Made by a program: the position numbers and the translations under genes. From positions 10,778-74,777 of the forward strand of contig NZ_JAEACP010000022.1 of NCBI RefSeq assembly GCF_015999335.1: DNA of 64,000 bases. Direction: 5' to 3'. The notes under the pieces were generated by a model. The model did no database searches and was not told the DNA's origin. It saw nothing but the letters and a program-made list of their open reading frames with translations. The DNA comes from Tabrizicola soli (lineage in GTDB: Bacteria > Pseudomonadota > Alphaproteobacteria > Rhodobacterales > Rhodobacteraceae). This document shows, piece by piece, positions 8,731-17,617 of the stretch (position 1 is the first letter of the stretch; every line of letters starts with the position of its first letter).

Positions 8731-9336
8731 ATGGCATTGGGCTTCACGGTGGCGATCGACGGGCCGGCGGCGGCGGGCAAGGGGACCATCGCGCGGGATA
8801 TCGCGGGGCGGTTCGGGTTGAGGCATCTGGACACGGGCCTTCTCTATCGCGCGGTGGGGGCGCTGGGCGGCGATCCGGTCGCGGCGGCGCGCGCCCTTGC
8901 GCCGGAGGACCTGCGGCGCGACGACCTGCGCAGCCTTGCGGCCGGACAGGCGGCGAGCCGGGTGGCCGCGATCCCCGAGGTGCGCGCCGCGCTGGTCGCG
9001 TTCCAGCGCCGCTTCGCCCGCGAGGGGCTGGGCGCGGTGCTGGACGGGCGCGACATCGGCACGGTGATCTGCCCGGAGGCCGAGGTGAAGCTTTACGTCA
9101 CCGCAAGCCCCGAGGTCCGCGCGCACCGGCGCTGGCTGGAGCTTGGCGGTGACGAGGCGCAGGTCCTGGCCGAGGTGAAGGAACGCGACGCCCGCGACAT
9201 GGGCCGGGCCGATGCCCCGCTGCGCCCGGCGGCGGATGCGGTGCTGATCGACACCAGCGCCATGTCCATCGGCGAGGCGGTGGAACTTGCCGCCGGCGTG
9301 GTCGAGGCGGCGCTGCGCCGGGCCGGCGCCGGCTGA
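8731..9336 (+). CDS. cmk: Cytidylate kinase
   Basis: Phosphorylates CMP and dCMP to the diphosphates with ATP. The 201-residue product has the P-loop GPAAAGKGT (11-19) and the LDGRDIGT motif (104-111), and is somewhat shorter than the E. coli enzyme, as is common in alphaproteobacteria. The ATG at 8731, after GGACGGGCGG, is chosen over an ATG at 8698 because it places the P-loop at the usual distance from the N-terminus. It lies in the conserved aroA-cmk-rpsA neighbourhood, here separated from rpsA by two extra genes. Confidence 0.95.
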   Translation: MALGFTVAIDGPAAAGKGTIARDIAGRFGLRHLDTGLLYRAVGALGGDPVAAARALAPEDLRRDDLRSLAAGQAASRVAAIPEVRAALVAFQRRFAREGLGAVLDGRDIGTVICPEAEVKLYVTASPEVRAHRRWLELGGDEAQVLAEVKERDARDMGRADAPLRPAADAVLIDTSAMSIGEAVELAAGVVEAALRRAGAG

Positions 9337-9337
9337 C

Positions 9338-10303
9338 ATGGCCCGGCGGCCCGAGGTCCATTTCCACATCAACCCGCGGCAGGCCCGCGTCTGGCGCGGC
9401 AAGGAGCGGCTGGCGGTCTTCACGCGCCTCGCGCTGCTGTGCGAGGCGCATGGCCTGACCTTTCGCGCCATGGCCCGGCCCGGCCACGAGATGACCGCGC
9501 AGGCGGGCGCAGCGGACGGCAACCTGCATATCGTCGAGAACGGCCGGATGCGGGGCGAGGGCTGGCTGAACACCGCGCTCGCCTATCTGCAGGGGTTCTG
9601 GCAGCTGGACCCCGAGGGGATCCAGGCGGAGAGCAGCGCCGGGCGGGCGGTCTTCGACCCGGCAATGGTGGAGCAGGAGGCGGCGCTGCGCTTCCTGCGC
9701 CGGTTGCGCCGCCGCTTCGTCGCGCCGCGCCTGTCGCGCTTTCACCAGCCGCGGGATCTTGCACAGGGCCTGCCGGAGGGCGCGGTCGCGCTGTTCCTGC
9801 AAGGGCGGTCGGCCTATCACAACGGGCGCTGCGCCCTGCCGATGGAGCGGATGATCCGGGCGGTCGCGGCGGGATCGGGCGGGCGGCCGGTGCTGGTCAA
9901 GCCGCATCCGCAGGCGCTGGAGGAGGGCCACGCGGCGATCGCGGCCGCCGTTGCGCAGGGCGCGCGGGTGCGGGTGACCGAGGCCAATGTGCATGACGTG
10001 CTGGCGGCCGCTGCCGTCACCGTCTCGGTCAATTCGGCGGTGGCGATGGAGGGATTCCTGCATCGCAAGCCCGCGATCCTGTTCGGGCGGTCGGATTTCC
10101 CCTCGCTGGCGGTGCGGGCGACGGAGGAGGCGGATTTCCCGCAGGCGCTGGAAGCGGCGCTGGGGCGAAGCTGGCCCTTCGCCCGGATGCTGCACTGGTA
10201 TTACAGCCGCCACGCGCTGGAACTGGACGCCCCGGATTTCAAGGCCCGTGCCTTCGCGGCCTTTGCCCGCGTGGGCTTTCCGAAGGACCGGCTGGGGCTT
10301 TGA
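9338..10303 (+). CDS. Capsule-synthesis-like (KpsC/KpsS-type) protein
   Basis: 321-residue cytosolic protein resembling the capsular polysaccharide synthesis family (KpsC/KpsS, Kdo-transferase-like). The supporting blocks are LVKPHPQ (from about K188) and ANVHDVLAAA, then VSVNSAVAMEGFLHRKPAILFG around N232. Together these give the second nucleotide-sugar-binding half of the fold. The N-terminal half (VHFHINPRQARVWRGKERL) is more divergent. Its ATG lies one base past the cmk stop, so it is probably co-transcribed. With the ATP-grasp gene at 7707 it suggests surface-glycan functions inserted into a housekeeping cluster. Exact substrate unknown. Confidence 0.6.
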   Translation: MARRPEVHFHINPRQARVWRGKERLAVFTRLALLCEAHGLTFRAMARPGHEMTAQAGAADGNLHIVENGRMRGEGWLNTALAYLQGFWQLDPEGIQAESSAGRAVFDPAMVEQEAALRFLRRLRRRFVAPRLSRFHQPRDLAQGLPEGAVALFLQGRSAYHNGRCALPMERMIRAVAAGSGGRPVLVKPHPQALEEGHAAIAAAVAQGARVRVTEANVHDVLAAAAVTVSVNSAVAMEGFLHRKPAILFGRSDFPSLAVRATEEADFPQALEAALGRSWPFARMLHWYYSRHALELDAPDFKARAFAAFARVGFPKDRLGL

Positions 10304-10354
10304 GCGGAACCATGCGCGCCGTCCGGCGGTTCCCTCCGGAAGGAGGACCCGGCC

Positions 10355-11188
10355 ATGGCGATCTTCAGGCTTCCCGACCTGCGCGGCATCCTGCGCGACC
10401 TCAAGGACGAGATCCTGCGCGACCGGGTGCTGGCGGTGGCGGCGGGGGTGACCTTCTATGCGCTGCTGGCGATCGTTCCGGCGATCACGGCGCTGATCTC
10501 GGTCTTTGGCCTGATCCTGGCGCCGTCGGAGGTGCCGGAGCTGCTGGCGCCGCTCTACGGCCTCTTGCCCGAGGAGGCGGCGGTGCTGGTGACCGATCAG
10601 GCCACGCGGATCGCGGCCAAGGCGGATGACGCGCTGTCGCTGACCGCGCTGGTCGCGCTGCTGATCGCGCTCTGGTCGGCCAATGGCGGCACCAAGGCGC
10701 TGATCGAGGCGCTGGGCATCGCCTATGACGTGCGCGAGACGCGGAGTTTCGTCCGGCTGACGCTGGTCGCGCTGGGCTTTACGCTGGGCGCGCTGGTGCT
10801 GGTCATCCTGCTGGGCGGGGCGGTGGCGGCGCTGCCCTTCCTGGTCGAGCGGCTGGGGGGCATGGCCGAGGCGCTGGTCCTGATCCTGCGCTGGCCGGTG
10901 ATCCTGGCGCTGCTTCTCCTGGTGCTGGCGGTGCTCTATCGCTGGGGCCCGGACCGGCCGGGTGCCGAATGGCGCTGGATCACGCCGGGGGCGGTGCTGG
11001 CCTCGCTGGGTCTGGTGCTGATTTCGGGCGGCATGAGCTGGTATGTCGCCAATTTCGGCAGTTACGACGAGACCTATGGCTCTCTGGCCGCGGTGGTGGT
11101 TCTGATGCTGTGGATCTGGCTTTCGACCATGATGGTGCTGGTCGGAGCCGAGCTGAACGCCGAGCTTGACCGGCGCAGCCGGCGTTGA
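10355..11188 (+). CDS. YihY/BrkB-family inner-membrane protein
   Basis: 277-residue integral membrane protein of the YihY/virulence-factor BrkB family. It has about six helices, with the family motifs DRVLAVAAGVTFYALLAIVP (about residues 27-46), WSANGGTKALIEALG and SWYVANFGSYDETYGSLAAV (about residues 228-247), followed by a WIWLS...GAELNAEL C-terminus. The family is widespread and its molecular role is unresolved; it is no longer considered an RNase. The ATG follows AAGGAGGACCCGGCC, a strong ribosome binding site. Located between the capsule-like gene and rpsA. Confidence 0.88.
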   Translation: MAIFRLPDLRGILRDLKDEILRDRVLAVAAGVTFYALLAIVPAITALISVFGLILAPSEVPELLAPLYGLLPEEAAVLVTDQATRIAAKADDALSLTALVALLIALWSANGGTKALIEALGIAYDVRETRSFVRLTLVALGFTLGALVLVILLGGAVAALPFLVERLGGMAEALVLILRWPVILALLLLVLAVLYRWGPDRPGAEWRWITPGAVLASLGLVLISGGMSWYVANFGSYDETYGSLAAVVVLMLWIWLSTMMVLVGAELNAELDRRSRR

Positions 11189-11194
11189 CTTTCC

Positions 11195-11223
11195 TTGCGC
11201 CGGGGCGGCATTGGGTCTATAGC
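11195..11223 (+). promoter_or_regulatory. Candidate sigma-70-type promoter for rpsA
   Basis: TTGCGC (11195-11200), 17-bp spacer, TATAGC (11218-11223). The position is just past the preceding gene and about 125 bases before the rpsA start, which would give a long leader. Confidence 0.45.
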
Positions 11224-11228
11224 CGCCC

Positions 11229-11290
11229 CATCCCGAAGACATCCCCGCCGCCGGTCCTGACCGGAGGGTGGGTCTTTTCATTCGGGGCCA
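11229..11290 (+). other. Structured rpsA leader
   Basis: The predicted rpsA 5' untranslated region can fold into an extended stem: CCCGAAGAC (11232-11240) faces GTCTT...TTCGGG (11272-11286). Between them is a perfect dyad CCGGTC/GACCGG (11251-11264). S1 often regulates its own synthesis through its leader, so autogenous control is plausible. I do not recognise a catalogued RNA family here. Confidence 0.4.
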
Positions 11291-11348
11291 AGACCGGCGG
11301 AGCCAACCGCATGGCCAGTGAAAACACGAGAAAAGGAAACTGAACTAC

Positions 11349-13028
11349 ATGTGCGCTAAAGCATCCATGGACGAATTCGAAGCCCTTCTGAAGGAGAGCT
11401 TCGAGATCGACACGCCCGAAGAGGGCACTGTCGTCAAGGGCAAGGTCATCGCCATCGAGGCGGGCCAGGCCATCATCGATGTCGGCTACAAGATGGAAGG
11501 CCGCATCGACCTCAAGGAATTCGCAAATCCCGGCGAGGCTCCGTCGATCAATGTCGGCGACACCGTCGAGGTCTATCTGGACCGCGTCGAGAACGCCCGT
11601 GGCGAGGCCCAGATCTCGCGCGAGAAGGCCCGCCGCGAGGAAGCCTGGGACCGTCTGGAAAAAGCCTATGCCGCCGAGCAGCGCGTCGACGGCGCGATCT
11701 TCGGCCGCGTCAAGGGCGGCTTCACGGTCGACCTGGGCGGCGCCGTGGCCTTCCTGCCGGGCTCGCAGGTCGATGTCCGTCCGGTGCGTGACGCCGGCCC
11801 GCTGATGGGCATGAAGCAGCCGTTCCAGATCCTGAAGATGGACCGTCGCCGCGGCAACATCGTCGTGTCGCGCCGCGCGATCCTGGAAGAATCGCGGGCC
11901 GAGCAGCGCGCCGAGGTCATCGGCAACCTGTCCGAAGGCCAGACCGTCGACGGCGTGGTCAAGAACATCACCGAATACGGCGCCTTCGTCGATCTCGGCG
12001 GCGTTGACGGCCTGCTGCACGTCACCGACATGGCCTGGCGCCGGGTCAACCATCCGTCGGAGATCCTGTCGATCGGCGAGACCGTCAAGGTCCAGGTCAT
12101 CAAGATCAACAAGGAAACCCACCGCATCAGCCTGGGCATGAAGCAGCTCCAGTCCGACCCGTGGGATGCCGTCGAGAAGATGTATCCCATCGGCTCGGTC
12201 CACAAGGGCCGCGTGACCAACATCACCGACTACGGCGCCTTCGTGGAGCTGGAAGCCGGTGTCGAGGGCCTGGTCCACGTCTCGGAAATGTCCTGGACCA
12301 AGAAGAACGTGCACCCCGGCAAGATCGTCTCGACCTCGCAGGAGGTCGACGTCATGGTGCTGGAGATCGACAGCGCCAAGCGCCGTGTTTCTCTGGGCCT
12401 GAAGCAGACCCAGCGCAACCCGTGGGAAGTCTTTGCCGAAACCCATCCGGTCGGTTCGGCCATCGAGGGCGAAGTCAAGAACATCACCGAATTCGGTCTG
12501 TTCGTCGGCCTCGACAACGACATCGACGGGATGGTTCACCTCTCCGACCTCAGCTGGGACCAGCGCGGCGAGGAAGCGATCCAGAACTACCGCAAGGGCG
12601 ACACGGTCAAGGCCGCCGTCACCGAGGTGGACGTCGAGAAGGAGCGGATCTCGCTCTCGATCAAGGCTCTGGGCGACGACACCTTCACCGATGCGGTCGA
12701 TGGCGTGAAGCGGGGGGCGATCATCACCGTCACCGTCTCGGCGATCGAGGACGGCGGCGTCGAGGTCGAGTACAACGGCCAGAAATCCTTCATCCGCCGC
12801 TCGGACCTGTCGCGCGACCGCGCCGACCAGCGTCCCGAACGCTTCCAGGTGGGCGACCACGTGGACGTCCGCGTGACCAACATCGACCCGAAGACCCGCA
12901 AGCTGGGCCTGTCGATCAAGGCGCGCGAGATCGCGGAAGAGAAGGAAGCCGTCGAACAGTATGGCTCGTCCGATTCGGGCGCCTCGCTGGGCGACATTCT
13001 GGGCGCGGCGCTCAAGGATCGCGGCTGA
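11349..13028 (+). CDS. rpsA: 30S ribosomal protein S1
   Basis: Six-domain S1 protein (559 residues) that binds mRNA leaders on the small ribosomal subunit. S1 repeats begin near residues 22, 111, 198, 283, 370 and 455. Repeats three to five carry the conserved [11 protein letters not shown]-type strand and the LLHVTDM/LVHVSEM/MVHLSDL segment that typify true RNA-binding repeats. The ATG at 11349 follows AAAAGGAAA at a somewhat long distance; a second ATG lies six codons in. The gene is followed by a strong terminator and then by ihfB, a widely conserved neighbour. Codon choice (many GTC, CTG, GGC) looks like that of a highly expressed gene. Confidence 0.98.
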   Translation: MCAKASMDEFEALLKESFEIDTPEEGTVVKGKVIAIEAGQAIIDVGYKMEGRIDLKEFANPGEAPSINVGDTVEVYLDRVENARGEAQISREKARREEAWDRLEKAYAAEQRVDGAIFGRVKGGFTVDLGGAVAFLPGSQVDVRPVRDAGPLMGMKQPFQILKMDRRRGNIVVSRRAILEESRAEQRAEVIGNLSEGQTVDGVVKNITEYGAFVDLGGVDGLLHVTDMAWRRVNHPSEILSIGETVKVQVIKINKETHRISLGMKQLQSDPWDAVEKMYPIGSVHKGRVTNITDYGAFVELEAGVEGLVHVSEMSWTKKNVHPGKIVSTSQEVDVMVLEIDSAKRRVSLGLKQTQRNPWEVFAETHPVGSAIEGEVKNITEFGLFVGLDNDIDGMVHLSDLSWDQRGEEAIQNYRKGDTVKAAVTEVDVEKERISLSIKALGDDTFTDAVDGVKRGAIITVTVSAIEDGGVEVEYNGQKSFIRRSDLSRDRADQRPERFQVGDHVDVRVTNIDPKTRKLGLSIKAREIAEEKEAVEQYGSSDSGASLGDILGAALKDRG

Positions 13029-13052
13029 GCCCATATCAAGGGCTGAAATCGG

Positions 13053-13083
13053 AAAGGCCCCGCCCCCGTGCGGGGCCTTTTCC
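13053..13083 (+). terminator. Rho-independent terminator after rpsA
   Basis: AAAGGCCCCGC (13053-13063) and GCGGGGCCTTT (13070-13080) form an 11-bp perfect stem with loop CCCCGT, followed by TCC. Located 25 bases past the rpsA stop. Confidence 0.9.
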
Positions 13084-13116
13084 TTTGGTCGACCCCGGCC
13101 AAGTCCCCGTTTTTAT

Positions 13117-13146
13117 TTGTCAGATGCCAAATCCTGCCGTTATAGT
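13117..13146 (+). promoter_or_regulatory. Promoter of ihfB
   Basis: TTGTCA (13117-13122), 18-bp spacer, TATAGT (13141-13146), in an unusually AT-rich patch between the rpsA terminator and ihfB. One of the best sigma-70-type matches in the window. Confidence 0.6.
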
Positions 13147-13203
13147 CAGGCGAGAAAAATCGTGGCGGCCGCTGCCATTGGGCCGACCACAGGGGGGACA
13201 CGG

Positions 13204-13485
13204 ATGATTAGGTCCGAACTGATCCAGAAGATCGCCGACGAAAACCCGCATCTGACACAGCGCCATGTCGAGCGGATCGTGAACACGGTCTTCGAGGCGA
13301 TCATCGACGCCCTGGCCAAGGGCGACCGGGTGGAATTGCGCGGCTTCGGCGCCTTTTCCGTCAAGGCGCGGGACGGCCGCGTGGGCCGCAATCCCCGCAC
13401 CGGCGAGGCGGTGCAGGTCGATGACAAGAAGGTGCCGTTCTTCAAGACCGGCAAGCTTCTGCGCGACCGGCTGAACACGAAATAG
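13204..13485 (+). CDS. ihfB: Integration host factor subunit beta
   Basis: 93-residue DNA-bending protein of the HU/IHF family, partner of IhfA. The beta-specific start [17 protein letters not shown] is present, together with the beta-arm GRNPRTGE, whose proline (P64) intercalates into the minor groove. The C-terminus [15 protein letters not shown] is typical. ATG at 13204 follows AGGGGGGACACGG. It has its own promoter and lies downstream of the rpsA terminator, as in many proteobacteria. Confidence 0.97.
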   Translation: MIRSELIQKIADENPHLTQRHVERIVNTVFEAIIDALAKGDRVELRGFGAFSVKARDGRVGRNPRTGEAVQVDDKKVPFFKTGKLLRDRLNTK

Positions 13486-13494
13486 CCCTGCGGC

Positions 13495-13523
13495 TTGCGC
13501 CCGGGCGGGAACGGGCCGATATT
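13495..13523 (+). promoter_or_regulatory. Candidate promoter for lapA-trpF
   Basis: TTGCGC (13495-13500), 17-bp spacer, GATATT (13518-13523), 25 bases before the lapA start. Confidence 0.4.
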
Positions 13524-13547
13524 GGTCCGAAGACGCTGGGGCCCGAC

Positions 13548-13901
13548 ATGATCCGCACCTTGAGACTGATCCTCCTTGGCCTTCTGGGCCTGATCCTGCT
13601 GACGCTGGCCCTGGCCAACCGCGCCCCTGTCGAGGTGCGGCTCTTGCCGGGCGACCTGGCGGCGCTGACCGGGCTGACCTGGGGGATGCAACTGCCGCTG
13701 TTCCTGGTGATCTTCGCCGGGATCCTGGCGGGGGTGCTGATCGGCTTCGTCTGGGAATGGTTCCGCGAGCATGGCCACCGCGCCACCGCCAGCCAGAAAT
13801 CGCGCGAGGTAGCGCGGCTGGAGCGGGAACTGGCGGTGCTGCGGGACTCGACCTCGGTTCCGCCGAAGGACGAGGTGCTGGCGCTGCTGGACAAGGGCTG
13901 A
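13548..13901 (+). CDS. LapA-domain (DUF1049) inner-membrane protein
   Basis: 117-residue protein with two membrane helices (about residues 5-25 and 47-70) and a charged cytoplasmic tail predicted to form a coiled coil ([13 protein letters not shown]). In other bacteria LapA-domain proteins assist lipopolysaccharide assembly or LpxC turnover; no specific role can be read here. It ends one base before trpF and is probably co-transcribed with it, downstream of ihfB. Confidence 0.85.
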   Translation: MIRTLRLILLGLLGLILLTLALANRAPVEVRLLPGDLAALTGLTWGMQLPLFLVIFAGILAGVLIGFVWEWFREHGHRATASQKSREVARLERELAVLRDSTSVPPKDEVLALLDKG

Positions 13902-13902
13902 G

Positions 13903-14568
13903 ATGGAGGTCCGGGTCAAGATCTGCGGGCTGCGCAGGGCGGCGGATGTCGTGGCGGCGGCAGCGGCCGGGGCGGCCTATGCGGGCTTCGTCTTCTTCCC
14001 GAAAAGCCCGCGCCACCTGACGGTCGAAGCCGCGCGCGCGCTGGCGCTGGGGGCGCCGGAGGGGCTGTGCAAGGTGGCGCTGACGGTCGATGCCGACGAC
14101 GCGACGCTGGACGCCATCGTCGGGGCGGTGCCGCTGGACATGCTGCAGCTTCACGGCCGCGAGGCGCCGGAGCGGGTGGCCGAGGTCAAGGCGCGCTATG
14201 GCCTGCCGGTGATGAAGGCGATCGGTGTGGCGGACGAGGGCGATCTGGCCGGGCTCTTGGAGATGAGCCTGGCGGCGGACCAGCTGCTGATCGACGCGAA
14301 GCCGCCGAAGGGCGCGGCGCTGCCGGGGGGCAACGGGCTCGCCTTCGACTGGCGGCTGCTGGTCGGGCGCAAGTGGCTGCGGCCCTGGATGCTGGCCGGG
14401 GGGCTGACGCCGGAGAACGTGGCGCAGGCGGTGCGGCTGACCGGGGCGCGGCAGGTGGATGTCTCCTCGGGCGTGGAAAGCGCGCCGGGGGTGAAGGACC
14501 CGGCCAGGATCGCGGCCTTCGTCCAGGCGGCGCAGGGGGTGAGGGACGGCGTTCCCATCCTGCGGTAG
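13903..14568 (+). CDS. trpF: Phosphoribosylanthranilate isomerase
   Basis: Third step of tryptophan synthesis, the Amadori rearrangement of phosphoribosylanthranilate. The 221-residue TIM-barrel protein carries the general base C8 in VKICGL and the general acid D131 in [10 protein letters not shown]. The C-terminal phosphate site is AGGLTPENV and VDVSSGVE. trpB follows after a 136-base gap that contains three AT-rich hairpins. trpA, normally next, is not in the adjacent sequence. Confidence 0.96.
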   Translation: MEVRVKICGLRRAADVVAAAAAGAAYAGFVFFPKSPRHLTVEAARALALGAPEGLCKVALTVDADDATLDAIVGAVPLDMLQLHGREAPERVAEVKARYGLPVMKAIGVADEGDLAGLLEMSLAADQLLIDAKPPKGAALPGGNGLAFDWRLLVGRKWLRPWMLAGGLTPENVAQAVRLTGARQVDVSSGVESAPGVKDPARIAAFVQAAQGVRDGVPILR

Positions 14569-14570
14569 CC

Positions 14571-14634
14571 CGATTTCTTGAAGAAATCGCCTCGGAAATC
14601 TTCGATTTCCGGTCCGGAATTTGGAAAATTCCGG
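14571..14634. repeat. Three consecutive AT-rich hairpins between trpF and trpB
   Basis: Hairpin 1: CGATTTCTT/AAGAAATCG (14571-14589, one-base centre). Hairpin 2: GGAAATC/GATTTCC (14594-14610, loop TTC). Hairpin 3: CCGGAATTT/AAATTCCGG (14614-14634, loop GGA). All are AT-rich islands in very GC-rich DNA, and their function is unknown. They could terminate, attenuate or stabilise the trpF-trpB message. Confidence 0.75.
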
Positions 14635-14704
14635 TGCGGCGCCCAACCCCTTTCCCCGCGCCGCCAATGGCGCTACATCGCTTCTGGAACAACGGGGGTG
14701 CGCC

Positions 14705-15937
14705 ATGGCCGAGGACGGGTTGAACAGCTTCATGACGGGGCCGGACGAGGCGGGGCGCTTCGGGATCTTCGGCGGGCGCTTCGTGTCCGAGACGCTGATG
14801 CCGCTGATCCTGGAGCTGGAAGAGCGCTACAACCATGCCAAGACCGACCCGAGCTTCTGGGCCGAGATGGACGACCTCTGGAAGCATTATGTCGGCCGGC
14901 CCTCTCCCCTGTATTTCGCGCCCCGCCTGACCGAGCATCTGGGCGGCGCCAAGGTCTACATGAAGCGCGACGAGCTGAACCACACCGGCGCGCACAAGAT
15001 CAACAACGTGCTGGGCCAGATCATCCTGGCGCGGCGGATGGGCAAGACCCGGATCATCGCCGAGACGGGCGCTGGCCAGCACGGCGTGGCGACGGCGACG
15101 GTCTGCGCCAAGTTCGGGCTGAAATGCGTGGTCTACATGGGCGCGCATGACGTGGAGCGGCAGGCGCCCAACGTCTTCCGGATGAAGCTGCTGGGGGCCG
15201 AGGTGATCCCGGTGACGAGCGGCCGCGGCACGCTGAAGGACGCGATGAACGACGCGCTGCGCGACTGGGTGACGAACGTCCGCGACACCTTCTACTGCAT
15301 CGGCACGGTGGCGGGGCCGCATCCCTATCCGGCCATGGTGCGCGACTTCCAGTCGATCATCGGCAAGGAGGTGCGCTGGCAGCTGGCCGAGCAGGAAGGC
15401 GAGGGGCGGCTGCCCGACGTGGTGGTCGCGGCCATCGGCGGCGGGTCGAATGCGATGGGGCTGTTCTTCCCCTTCCTCGACGACCCCTCGGTGCGGATCG
15501 TCGGCGTCGAGGCGGGCGGCAAGGGCGTGGACGACCGGATGGAGCATTGCGCCAGCCTGACGGGCGGGCGGCCGGGGGTGCTGCACGGCAACCGGACCTA
15601 TCTGTTGCAGGACGGCGACGGGCAGATCCTGGAAGGCTTCTCGATCTCTGCGGGGCTCGACTATCCCGGCATCGGGCCGGAACATTCCTGGCTGCATGAC
15701 GTGGGCCGGGCGGAATATGTCAGCATCACCGATGCCGAGGCGCTGGAGGCGTTCCAGCTCTGCTGCAAGCTGGAGGGCATCATCCCGGCGCTGGAGCCGA
15801 GCCACGCCCTGGCCCAGGTGATGAAGCTGGCGCCGACGCTGTCGCGCGACAAGATCGTCGTGATGAACATGTGCGGCCGCGGCGACAAGGACATCTTCAC
15901 CGTCGCCAAGCACCTGGGCGTGCAGATGACGGTGTGA
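14705..15937 (+). CDS. trpB: Tryptophan synthase beta subunit
   Basis: Condenses indole and serine to tryptophan with pyridoxal phosphate. The 410-residue product has the PLP lysine K98 in HTGAHKINN, the phosphate-binding GGGSNAMG and the [10 protein letters not shown] segment. The start is the ATG at 14705 (MAEDGLNSF); an upstream in-frame start at 14621 lies in the hairpin region. It pairs functionally with TrpA, which is not present next to it in this window. Confidence 0.97.
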   Translation: MAEDGLNSFMTGPDEAGRFGIFGGRFVSETLMPLILELEERYNHAKTDPSFWAEMDDLWKHYVGRPSPLYFAPRLTEHLGGAKVYMKRDELNHTGAHKINNVLGQIILARRMGKTRIIAETGAGQHGVATATVCAKFGLKCVVYMGAHDVERQAPNVFRMKLLGAEVIPVTSGRGTLKDAMNDALRDWVTNVRDTFYCIGTVAGPHPYPAMVRDFQSIIGKEVRWQLAEQEGEGRLPDVVVAAIGGGSNAMGLFFPFLDDPSVRIVGVEAGGKGVDDRMEHCASLTGGRPGVLHGNRTYLLQDGDGQILEGFSISAGLDYPGIGPEHSWLHDVGRAEYVSITDAEALEAFQLCCKLEGIIPALEPSHALAQVMKLAPTLSRDKIVVMNMCGRGDKDIFTVAKHLGVQMTV

Positions 15938-15956
15938 TGCCCGGATCGGGCGGCGG

Positions 15957-15970
15957 ATTTTGGCCATAAA
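15957..15970 (+). promoter_or_regulatory. Shared 14-mer upstream of the PepSY module
   Basis: ATTTTGGCCATAAA occurs here and again at 31354-31367, in both cases upstream of a small rhodobacterial-type gene and followed within 30 bases by a GAGTTT-GGGGA segment. It may be a promoter element or regulator site. Two copies only, so weak support. Confidence 0.3.
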
Positions 15971-16108
15971 CCCGAGTTTAGGGGAACAATCCATCGGCTT
16001 ATGGACTGGGGGCTAAACCCTGGTGCAATTTCTTTGCGCGATATGCGGCGGTCAGGTCGGGGCTCTTGCCGCCGAGCTGGCCAGGCAGATCGCAAAGGGA
16101 AAAGACCG

Positions 16109-16552
16109 ATGAAGCTCAAGACCGGACTGATGCTGTTCGCCGCCGCCGCGGTGTCGGCGAACATGGCCCATGCCGCGATCAGCGGCGACGACCTGGCCCA
16201 AGCCTACCTGGCGCAGGGCTACGATTATGTCGAGGTGAAGGTCGGCCCGACGCAGACCAAGGTCGAGGCGGTGAAGGGCTCTGCCAAGGTGGAAGTGGTC
16301 TATGACAACGAGACCGGCGGCATCCTCAAGCAGGAGCAGGAAGTTGCGGAGGGCGACGACCTGGGCAAGACCGGCTCGGAGATCACGACGGTCGGGCGCG
16401 ACTTCGAGGACGGCGATGATGACGGCAGCGATGACGACGAGGACGACGATCAGGACGACGACGACGGCAGCAGCGACGACCATGGCGGTGACGACGACGG
16501 GAGTGACGACCGTGGCGACGACGGCAGCGACGACAAGGGCGGCGAGGACTGA
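16109..16552 (+). CDS. Secreted PepSY-type protein with Asp-rich tail (first of pair)
   Basis: 147-residue exported protein. It has a Sec signal peptide ending AHA at residue 22, then a PepSY-like fold (about 23-80) with two repeats of a short alpha-beta pattern (YVEVKVGP; KVEVVYDNETGGIL). A tail from residue 98 holds 30 acidic residues among the last 50. Such tails commonly bind calcium or other divalent ions. The ATG at 16109 follows AAAGGGAAAAGA. It forms a cassette with the next two genes. No function is known to me; periplasmic ligand or metal sensing is an inference from context. Confidence 0.75.
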   Translation: MKLKTGLMLFAAAAVSANMAHAAISGDDLAQAYLAQGYDYVEVKVGPTQTKVEAVKGSAKVEVVYDNETGGILKQEQEVAEGDDLGKTGSEITTVGRDFEDGDDDGSDDDEDDDQDDDDGSSDDHGGDDDGSDDRGDDGSDDKGGED

Positions 16553-16642
16553 AGCCCTGGCCCGAGCGAAGCGGGGGTCCCGGTCTTGCCGGGGCCTCCG
16601 GCCTGTTCCATACTTGCCCGAGACGGGCCCGAGGGGATCGAC

Positions 16643-17047
16643 ATGAAACGCCGGGATTTTCTGACTGTCCTCGCGGCGGGCCTGGCGGCCGCAGACCCCG
16701 CCTTGGCGCAGGACTACGTCCGGAGCATCGTCCGTCAACTGCGACAGCAGGGCTTCGCCTCGGTCACCGAGGAACGCACCCTCCTGGGGCGCGTCAGGAT
16801 CGTCGCGGTCAGCGGAGACGGTCGGCGCGAGATCATCGTCAACCCCAACAACGGCGAGATCCTGCGGGATCTGTGGTCGCCCAGCGGGAACGGCGTTGCC
16901 GAGGTGACGATCATCGACGACCGCAAGCCCGGCAAGGGCAAAGGCAAGGGCAAGGGCGGCAGCGATGATGACGACGACGACGACGACGATGACGACGATG
17001 ACGACCGCGACGATGATCGGGAAGACCGTGATGACGACAAGGACTGA
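16643..17047 (+). CDS. Secreted PepSY-type protein with poly-Asp tail (second of pair)
   Basis: 134-residue paralogue-like neighbour of the preceding gene. The leader MKRRDFLTVLAAGLAAADPALA has an RRDFL element resembling a twin-arginine (Tat) signal and a predicted cut after residue 22. It is followed by a PepSY-like domain (IVAVSGDGRREIIVNPNNGEIL), a GKGKGKGKG linker and a run of 14 consecutive aspartates. The poly-Asp is encoded by mixed GAT/GAC codons, so it is not simple slippage. The ATG at 16643 follows GAGGGGATCGAC. Role unknown; presumably acts with 16109 and the regulator at 17072. Confidence 0.72.
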   Translation: MKRRDFLTVLAAGLAAADPALAQDYVRSIVRQLRQQGFASVTEERTLLGRVRIVAVSGDGRREIIVNPNNGEILRDLWSPSGNGVAEVTIIDDRKPGKGKGKGKGGSDDDDDDDDDDDDDDRDDDREDRDDDKD

Positions 17048-17071
17048 GGCCGCGCCGGATCGGGGCGCCCG

Positions 17072-17617
17072 GTGAGACGCGCGGCGCCCTTCCTGACGAT
17101 CTTCGTCATCCAGGCGGTCTGCGCCTTCTTCTTCGTGTCCGACATCCTCGCCTCGGTCCTGGGCGTCGAGACCACGCCGGTCAGCTGGGAGACGCGCGAG
17201 TTGATGGAGATCGGCGCCTCGGTCGGGCTGGTCCTGGGCGTCGTGGTCGGCGGACTGATGCTGCACCGGGCGCTGCGCGACCGGACCCATGCGCTGCGCG
17301 ACCGCAACGAGGCCGAGGAGCGCCTGCGCCGCGCCTCGGGCGCCTTCATGGACCTCTTGCACGAACGCTTTGCCGAATGGGGCCTCACGCCGTCGGAAAA
17401 GGACGTGGCGCTGTTCGCGATCAAGGGCCTGTCCACGGCCGAGATCGCGGGCCTGCGCACGACCAGCGAGGGCACGGTCAAGGCGCAGACCAATGCGATC
17501 TATCGCAAGGCGGGGGTGAGCGGACGGCCGCAGCTTCTCAGCCTGTTCATCGACGACCTGATGCGCGAGGACGGGGCGGTGCGTCTGGCGGCGAACCAGA
17601 CCGGCGACGCGGCCTGA
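17072..17617 (+). CDS. Membrane-anchored LuxR-type transcriptional regulator
   Basis: 181-residue one-component regulator with two N-terminal membrane helices (about 7-29 and 43-65) and a charged coiled segment (RDRNEAEERLRRASG). It ends in a C-terminal LuxR-type helix-turn-helix (LTPSEKDVALFAIKGLSTAEIAGLR, then SEGTVKAQTNAIYRKAG). The DNA-binding domain stays on the cytoplasmic face while only a short loop reaches the periplasm. It begins with GTG at 17072, 24 bases past the preceding gene. Fusing a LuxR HTH to a membrane anchor, next to two secreted acidic proteins, suggests transmembrane signalling. Target genes are not known. Confidence 0.8.
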   Translation: MRRAAPFLTIFVIQAVCAFFFVSDILASVLGVETTPVSWETRELMEIGASVGLVLGVVVGGLMLHRALRDRTHALRDRNEAEERLRRASGAFMDLLHERFAEWGLTPSEKDVALFAIKGLSTAEIAGLRTTSEGTVKAQTNAIYRKAGVSGRPQLLSLFIDDLMREDGAVRLAANQTGDAA

